Below are positions 59,444 through 64,000 of a stretch of DNA of 64,000 bases, piece after piece. Under the pieces are notes generated by a model. The model worked only from the letters and a program-made list of their open reading frames with translations, made no database searches and was not told the origin of the DNA. This DNA is from an uncultured Prochlorococcus sp. Its GTDB lineage: Bacteria > Cyanobacteriota > Cyanobacteriia > PCC-6307 > Cyanobiaceae. The translations under genes were made by a program, and so were the position numbers. Numbering within the stretch: position 1 is the first letter of the stretch; the number at the start of each line of letters is the position of its first letter. The stretch is from the NCBI RefSeq assembly GCF_902616385.1, contig NZ_CACMSM010000005.1:20929-84928 (forward strand), given 5' to 3'.

Positions 59444-61753
59444 TTAACTTTGTCCAACTCTGGCAATATCTAAAACATCTGCCATTGATTTAATTTGTTC
59501 AATTGTTTTGTGGAGTTGATTATAACTTTCAAGACCTACACAAAGATTTATAATAGCTGGTTTACCATAAGCAGTTTTAACATTGGCATCACTAACGTTT
59601 ATACCTTTATCAGATAACCGCATAAGAATATCTTTAAGAACTCCAACTCGATCAATTACTTCTATTCGTAGCTGAATTGGAAACTTATTATCGCCAGTTT
59701 TATTATCTTGATTCCAACCGACAGGTAATCTTCTCTCTATTGGAATTGGTATTACATTTTCACAATCTTCCCTATGTATAGTTATCCCATGGTTGCCGAG
59801 CGAAACAGTTCCGATAATATCCTCGCCTGGGAGTGGAGAACAGCATTTACCTATTCTGTAATCAAGACCTTCTATCCCAGAAATTGGTGATTTAGCTGCT
59901 GTATTAGATTGATTAGTGGATAAATTATTATTACTTTTAAGAGATTTTGCTATTTCAGATTCAGAATCATTTTTTACATCTTCTGTCTGTAATTTTATTT
60001 CTTCTCTTAGTCTGTTTAATACTTGATGCAAAGTTAAACCACCAAAACCAAGAGATGCAAGAAGGTCTTCAGTAGTTTTTAAATTGCATCGATTTGCAAC
60101 TTTTTTCATGGCTTCACTAGAAAGTAATGCTTCAAAACCGTTTCTACCAACTTCTTTTTCAAGTAAATCTCTACCTCTTTTAATCGTTTCATCACGATGG
60201 CTTTTCTTATACCATTGGCGAATTCTATTTTTAGCAGTTGGCGTAACTACAAAGTTCAGCCAATCCAAGCTTGGAGAAGCATTATTACTTGTCAAAATTT
60301 CTATGAAGTCACCATTTTGAAGTGCTGTAGATAATGGAGAAAGCTTTTCATTAATTCTTATTCCATTACAGTGATTTCCAACTTCAGAATGGATTCTGTA
60401 GGCGAAATCTATCGCGGTAGATCCTTTCCTTAAACCAACAACATCTCCTTTTGGAGTGATTACAAATACTTCTTCATCAAATAAATCTTCTTTAATTGAA
60501 GCTAAATAATCATTATGATCCCTTTCATTACCTTCTTGTTGCCATTCTACTAATTGTCTTAGCCAATTAAATCTCTCGGCATTACTTTTAGCAGGGGAAC
60601 CACCCTCTTTATATTGCCAATGAGCGGCAATACCATATTCAGCAATTTGATGCATCGAAGTAGTTCTAATTTGAACTTCAATAGGTCGATGTCTTCCAAT
60701 CACAGAAGTGTGTAAGGACTGATATCCGTTGGGTTTTGGTAATCCTATATAGTCTTTAAATCTACCTGGAATTGGTTTGAAAGTATCATGAACCACTGCT
60801 AAAGCTCTATAACAACTATCTGAGTTGTCCACAATAATTCTTAGAGCAGCAACATCATAAATCTCGTGAAAGTGCTTTTGTTGTCTTTCCATTTTGCTCC
60901 AGATGCCATAAAGATGTTTTGGCCGTCCTGTTATTTCAAAATTTTTCAAACCCGCTGAAATCAAGTTTTCCTTCATAAGATTCAAAGTTACTTTTAATCT
61001 TTTTTCTCTATCACTTCTTTTAATGGCGATTTGATCTTTAAGATCTAGATATTCATTAGGCTCTAGGAATTTAAAAGCTAAATCTTCTAATTCCCATTTA
61101 AATCTGTTTATTCCTAGTCGATTAGCTAATGGTGCATAAATCTCTCTTGTTTCTCTCGCTATTCTTAGTTTTTTCTCATCATTTAGCCATTCAATTGTTC
61201 TCATGTTATGAAGTCGATCTGCAAGTTTAACTAAGACAACTCGGATATCGCTGGCCATAGCCAAAAACATTTTCCTAAGATTTTCAGCTTGTGCTTCAGT
61301 CCTGTTGTTAAAGTGAATGCCGCCTAATTTTGTTACACCCTCTACAAGTATTTTTACTTCTAATCCAAAATTTGTTTCTATTTCGGATAAATCAATGCCA
61401 GTATCTTCAACTACATCATGTAAAAGGCCTGCAGCAATAACAGATGAACTAGCACCTATTTCTTTAAGGAGATTTGCAACAGCAACCGGGTGGATAATGT
61501 ATGGCTCGCCGCTCGCACGGAATTGTCCATCATGAGCTTTATAAGCAAGTTTAAAAGCCTTTACTATAAGGTTTTGATTCTCATCATTTTCTTTATTTGA
61601 TTTTTCAAAATTATGAATATCTTTAAGAAGCCAATCGGGAATGTTTATTTGATAATTCAAAGATTCACTTTCATATTTTTTATTTTCAGGCAAAATAGTT
61701 TTGGAAACTTCAATTTCGTTTTTTTCTTTTGAATTTGCAGCTGCCTCGGACAT
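59444..61753 (-). CDS. spoT: Bifunctional (p)ppGpp synthetase/hydrolase
   Basis: Makes and degrades the stringent-response alarmone. The 769 residues contain an HD hydrolase domain (HDVVEDTGIDLSEIE and HNMRTIEWL), a synthetase domain (PGRFKDYIGLPKPNGYQSLH), a TGS domain (VFVITPKGDVVGLRKGS) and a C-terminal ACT domain (IEVIDRVGVLKDILMRLSD). The RFKD motif is the form typical of bifunctional Rel enzymes rather than synthetase-only RelA, and the hydrolase His/Asp are intact. Probably the sole long RSH protein in this genome. Confidence 0.95.
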   Translation of the reverse strand: MSEAAANSKEKNEIEVSKTILPENKKYESESLNYQINIPDWLLKDIHNFEKSNKENDENQNLIVKAFKLAYKAHDGQFRASGEPYIIHPVAVANLLKEIGASSSVIAAGLLHDVVEDTGIDLSEIETNFGLEVKILVEGVTKLGGIHFNNRTEAQAENLRKMFLAMASDIRVVLVKLADRLHNMRTIEWLNDEKKLRIARETREIYAPLANRLGINRFKWELEDLAFKFLEPNEYLDLKDQIAIKRSDREKRLKVTLNLMKENLISAGLKNFEITGRPKHLYGIWSKMERQQKHFHEIYDVAALRIIVDNSDSCYRALAVVHDTFKPIPGRFKDYIGLPKPNGYQSLHTSVIGRHRPIEVQIRTTSMHQIAEYGIAAHWQYKEGGSPAKSNAERFNWLRQLVEWQQEGNERDHNDYLASIKEDLFDEEVFVITPKGDVVGLRKGSTAIDFAYRIHSEVGNHCNGIRINEKLSPLSTALQNGDFIEILTSNNASPSLDWLNFVVTPTAKNRIRQWYKKSHRDETIKRGRDLLEKEVGRNGFEALLSSEAMKKVANRCNLKTTEDLLASLGFGGLTLHQVLNRLREEIKLQTEDVKNDSESEIAKSLKSNNNLSTNQSNTAAKSPISGIEGLDYRIGKCCSPLPGEDIIGTVSLGNHGITIHREDCENVIPIPIERRLPVGWNQDNKTGDNKFPIQLRIEVIDRVGVLKDILMRLSDKGINVSDANVKTAYGKPAIINLCVGLESYNQLHKTIEQIKSMADVLDIARVGQS

Positions 61754-61807
61754 TTTATATTGCTTTAGATGTATTTTATTTATGTCTAGAAAAATTTGCT
61801 ATAAATC

Positions 61808-63406
61808 ATGGAAAAAAATAAAGAAAAAATTATTGTAGTTGAAAATCTTACTGTTAGATATGGTCTAAAACAGCAACCTATTATCAAAAATTTTAATTTG
61901 GAAATAGATAGTGGAGATCATTTGGCCATAATAGGACCTTCTGGATGTGGAAAGACCACTTTTGCAAAAACATTAGTAAATATATTGCCTGCAAAGGCCA
62001 CTTCTAAAGGGTATCTATCGATCTCTAATGTAGATCCTAGGAAAATAAACAACAAAGATGCACAATTATTTAGAAGAAAGAATTTTGGATTTATTTATCA
62101 AGACTCTATAAAAAAACTTAATCCGCTAATGAGAGTTGGGGATCATTTATATGAATTATTTAAAACTCATGATCAAACTAAATCATCTTTAGCTATTAAA
62201 AAATTAGTAAGAGAAGTTTTTCAAAAAGTCGGAATTGAAGAAAGTAGACTTGATTCTTTCCCACATCAATTTAGTGGCGGAATGAGACAGCGAGTTTCTA
62301 TAGCAATGGCACTTGCTTTGAAACCTAAATTATTAATAGCTGATGAACCTACAACAAGCTTAGATACCAAAACAAGTTTTGAAATTATGCAAGAAATAAT
62401 TCATCTATGTAATGAATTTGATACAACTTTAATTTTAATTAGTCATGATATTAATCTTGCAGCAAAGTGGTGTAAAAAAGTTGCAATAATTGAAAAGGGA
62501 TCGATTGTTGAAAAAGGGAATATATTAGATATTTTTCAATCACCAAAATCAGATATAGGGAAAAAGTTAGTAAATGCTTCAAAAATAGTATTAGAACCAA
62601 ATAATAAAAATAATGCTCGAGATCAGGTCGTTCTAGAGGTAAATAACCTAAGACATTGGTATAAATTAAATTCTTCAATTTTCATTAATAAATGGAACAA
62701 GGCTTTAAATGAAGTTAGTTTCAAGTTATATGAGAATGAGACTCTTGGAATAGTTGGTTCTTCAGGGAGTGGTAAAAGTACATTATGTAGGGCTTTAATT
62801 GGAATTCTTAAAGTAAGAGGTGGTGAAATCAAAATTTATGATAAAAATCATGCATCGAAAAAAAATAAATCTTTTAAAAAGAACAATAAAGTGCAAATTA
62901 TTTTTCAAGATCCTTTTTCAAGTTTGAACCCGAAAATGACAATTAAAAGTATTTTGGAAGATATATTTTTTATTCAAAAAATTTCAGATAAAAGAAAAAT
63001 TGAAAAAGAAATAAAATTAATGTTTAGAAATTTGAATCTTCCCTTAGATAATGATTTTTTTAATTCTTATCCTAGCCAATTATCTGGTGGTCAATTACAA
63101 AGAATTTCATTAGCCAGAGCGCTATTGTTGAAACCAAAAATTTTGATTTGTGATGAGAGCGTTAATATGTTGGATGCTTCAGTAAAAATAGAGATTCTTG
63201 AATTACTCAGAGTGTTGCAAGAAAAAATGAATTTAACGATTATCTTTATTACTCATGATTTGGGCATTGCTAAAAGATTTTGTGATAGGTTGCTAGTTAT
63301 GAATCACGGAAAGATAGTTGATGAAGGAGAAAGTTCTACAATATTTACTAAAACTCAAAACACGTATACAAAATCGCTTCTAAATTCCTCTTTGAATCTT
63401 ATTTAA
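61808..63406 (+). CDS. Double ABC ATPase, peptide/opine-type (DppD-DppF fusion)
   Basis: A 532-residue protein holding two ABC domains in tandem, like fused DppD and DppF. First: Walker A GPSGCGKTT, signature FSGGMRQRVSIAMA and LLIADEPTTSLD. Second from about residue 275: GSSGSGKST, QIIFQDPFSSLNPKM, signature LSGGQLQRISLARA and ILICDESVNMLD, where Pro of the usual DEP is Ser. Such proteins energise uptake of peptides, nickel or similar solutes. No permease or binding protein is beside it. Overlaps rluD by 8 bp. Confidence 0.92.
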   Translation: MEKNKEKIIVVENLTVRYGLKQQPIIKNFNLEIDSGDHLAIIGPSGCGKTTFAKTLVNILPAKATSKGYLSISNVDPRKINNKDAQLFRRKNFGFIYQDSIKKLNPLMRVGDHLYELFKTHDQTKSSLAIKKLVREVFQKVGIEESRLDSFPHQFSGGMRQRVSIAMALALKPKLLIADEPTTSLDTKTSFEIMQEIIHLCNEFDTTLILISHDINLAAKWCKKVAIIEKGSIVEKGNILDIFQSPKSDIGKKLVNASKIVLEPNNKNNARDQVVLEVNNLRHWYKLNSSIFINKWNKALNEVSFKLYENETLGIVGSSGSGKSTLCRALIGILKVRGGEIKIYDKNHASKKNKSFKKNNKVQIIFQDPFSSLNPKMTIKSILEDIFFIQKISDKRKIEKEIKLMFRNLNLPLDNDFFNSYPSQLSGGQLQRISLARALLLKPKILICDESVNMLDASVKIEILELLRVLQEKMNLTIIFITHDLGIAKRFCDRLLVMNHGKIVDEGESSTIFTKTQNTYTKSLLNSSLNLI

Positions 63407-64000
63407 CTTTAAGAACACTTAGTAATTTTTGAAAATCTAATGGTAATTCTGATTCAAATATCATTTCTTTACCATTTATTGGATGTATAAGTCCAAGCTT
63501 AATGGCGTGTAAGGCTTGGCCATCTAATTTACATGGTAGTTTTTTACATCTTCCATATAACGGATCACCCACAATTGGATGATTAATGTGAGCGCAATGT
63601 ACTCTTATTTGATGCGTTCGCCCTGTATCTAGTTTGAAACTCATTAATGAGTAATTGCCAAATCTTTCTTCTAATTTCCAATAGGTACAGGCATACCTTC
63701 CTGAAGTTTCTTCAACTACTTTATATTTCAATCTATTTAATTTATCTCTGCCAATGTTTCCCACTATTTGGCCTTCTTCAGAATTCGGTGCTCCATGAAT
63801 TACTGCAATATATTCGCGTGATGCTATTTTTTCTTTAATTTGTTTCTGGAGATTTACTAATGCCTCTTGGCTTTTTGCAACAACCATACATCCGGAGGTA
63901 TCTTTATCTAATCTGTGAACAATCCCAGGTCTTAGTTTCCCATTAATTCCAGGTAGATCTTTACAGTGAAAAAGTAATCCATTCACTAAAGTTCCAGATT
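63399..64000 (-). CDS. rluD: Ribosomal large-subunit pseudouridine synthase RluD-like, N-terminus beyond window
   Basis: Isomerises uridines in 23S rRNA. The visible 200 codons carry the catalytic motif RPGIVHRLDKDTSGCMVV (Asp is the nucleophile), RTHQIRVHCAHINHPIVGDP and LHAIKLGLIHPI. The frame is open to the window end (SGTLVNGLLFHC precedes), so a GTG at 63986 is internal, and the S4-like N-terminal part lies outside. RluA or RluC relatives share the motif, so the symbol is a best guess. Confidence 0.85.
   Translation of the reverse strand, partial: SGTLVNGLLFHCKDLPGINGKLRPGIVHRLDKDTSGCMVVAKSQEALVNLQKQIKEKIASREYIAVIHGAPNSEEGQIVGNIGRDKLNRLKYKVVEETSGRYACTYWKLEERFGNYSLMSFKLDTGRTHQIRVHCAHINHPIVGDPLYGRCKKLPCKLDGQALHAIKLGLIHPINGKEMIFESELPLDFQKLLSVLKVK

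Overview
The window reads as an AT-rich, densely packed cyanobacterial chromosome segment. The genes include ycf3, ycf34, chlM, phytoene synthase and desaturase, seven NDH-1 subunits, a RbcR-type regulator, the RpaA/RpaB response regulators and a phylloquinone (men) cluster. Intergenic gaps are very short, proteins are Lys/Asn/Ile-rich, and several starts are TTG or GTG. Together this points to a high-light-adapted Prochlorococcus; strain-level assignment cannot be made by eye. Almost everything is core genome. I see no insertion sequence, prophage, CRISPR array, rRNA operon or toxin-antitoxin pair.

Layout. 1-735: end of an ABC transporter ATPase, then tRNA-Asn with a terminator. 736-1829: the only loose region, with an unknown coiled-coil gene flanked by related direct repeats. 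1830-13391: rpaA(+); holB, tmk and a Cu(I) P-type ATPase on the minus strand; ycf3(+); radA(-); then a plus-strand run rpaB-plsX-fabH-fabD-plsC that links a light/redox regulator to fatty-acid and phospholipid synthesis. 13396-20372: tsaB, ycf34, cca, an RRM protein, crtB-crtP, ndhM, a DUF3172-type gene and rbcR. 20456-28517: a Z-ISO/NnrU carotene isomerase homologue, ndhF, ndhD, scpA, a sugar nucleotidyltransferase, metF, a PedR-like LuxR protein and a 62-residue unknown. 28600-33982 (all minus): gltA-ndhA-ndhI-ndhG-ndhE-nadK-CYTH. 34108-42475: an exported unknown, a rhodanese, trpB, SUI1/eIF1, cysC, purE, chlM, a NarL-type regulator, a cysteine desulfurase and rsmH. 42514-48759: ndhH and the phylloquinone genes menI, menE, menC, menA, menF. 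48752-64000: gshB-grx, prfB with a programmed +1 frameshift, DUF3285, ybeY, dgkA, a glutamine amidotransferase, a degenerate metallo-beta-lactamase-fold protein, hisC, argS, nadC, mnmE, DUF2062, spoT, a double-ATPase peptide ABC protein and the C-terminal part of rluD.

Functional picture. Three themes recur: building and powering photosynthetic electron transport (NDH-1, Ycf3, Ycf34, ChlM, carotenoids, phylloquinone, copper delivery); lipid synthesis (plsX/fabH/fabD/plsC/dgkA); and translation/tRNA maintenance (cca, tsaB, mnmE, argS, prfB, ybeY, rsmH, rluD). Regulators are unusually visible: RpaA, RpaB, RbcR, a PedR-like protein, a Ycf29-like regulator and SpoT.

I found no convincing wholly new multi-gene system. 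The best leads are a long uncharged amphipathic-helix extension on PlsX, a bulged 12-bp inverted repeat between plsX and fabH, paired palindromes between rbcR and the Z-ISO gene, an inverted repeat just below a TATAAT box before chlM, an exported MBL-fold protein lacking its main metal motif, and direct repeats around the orphan coiled-coil gene.
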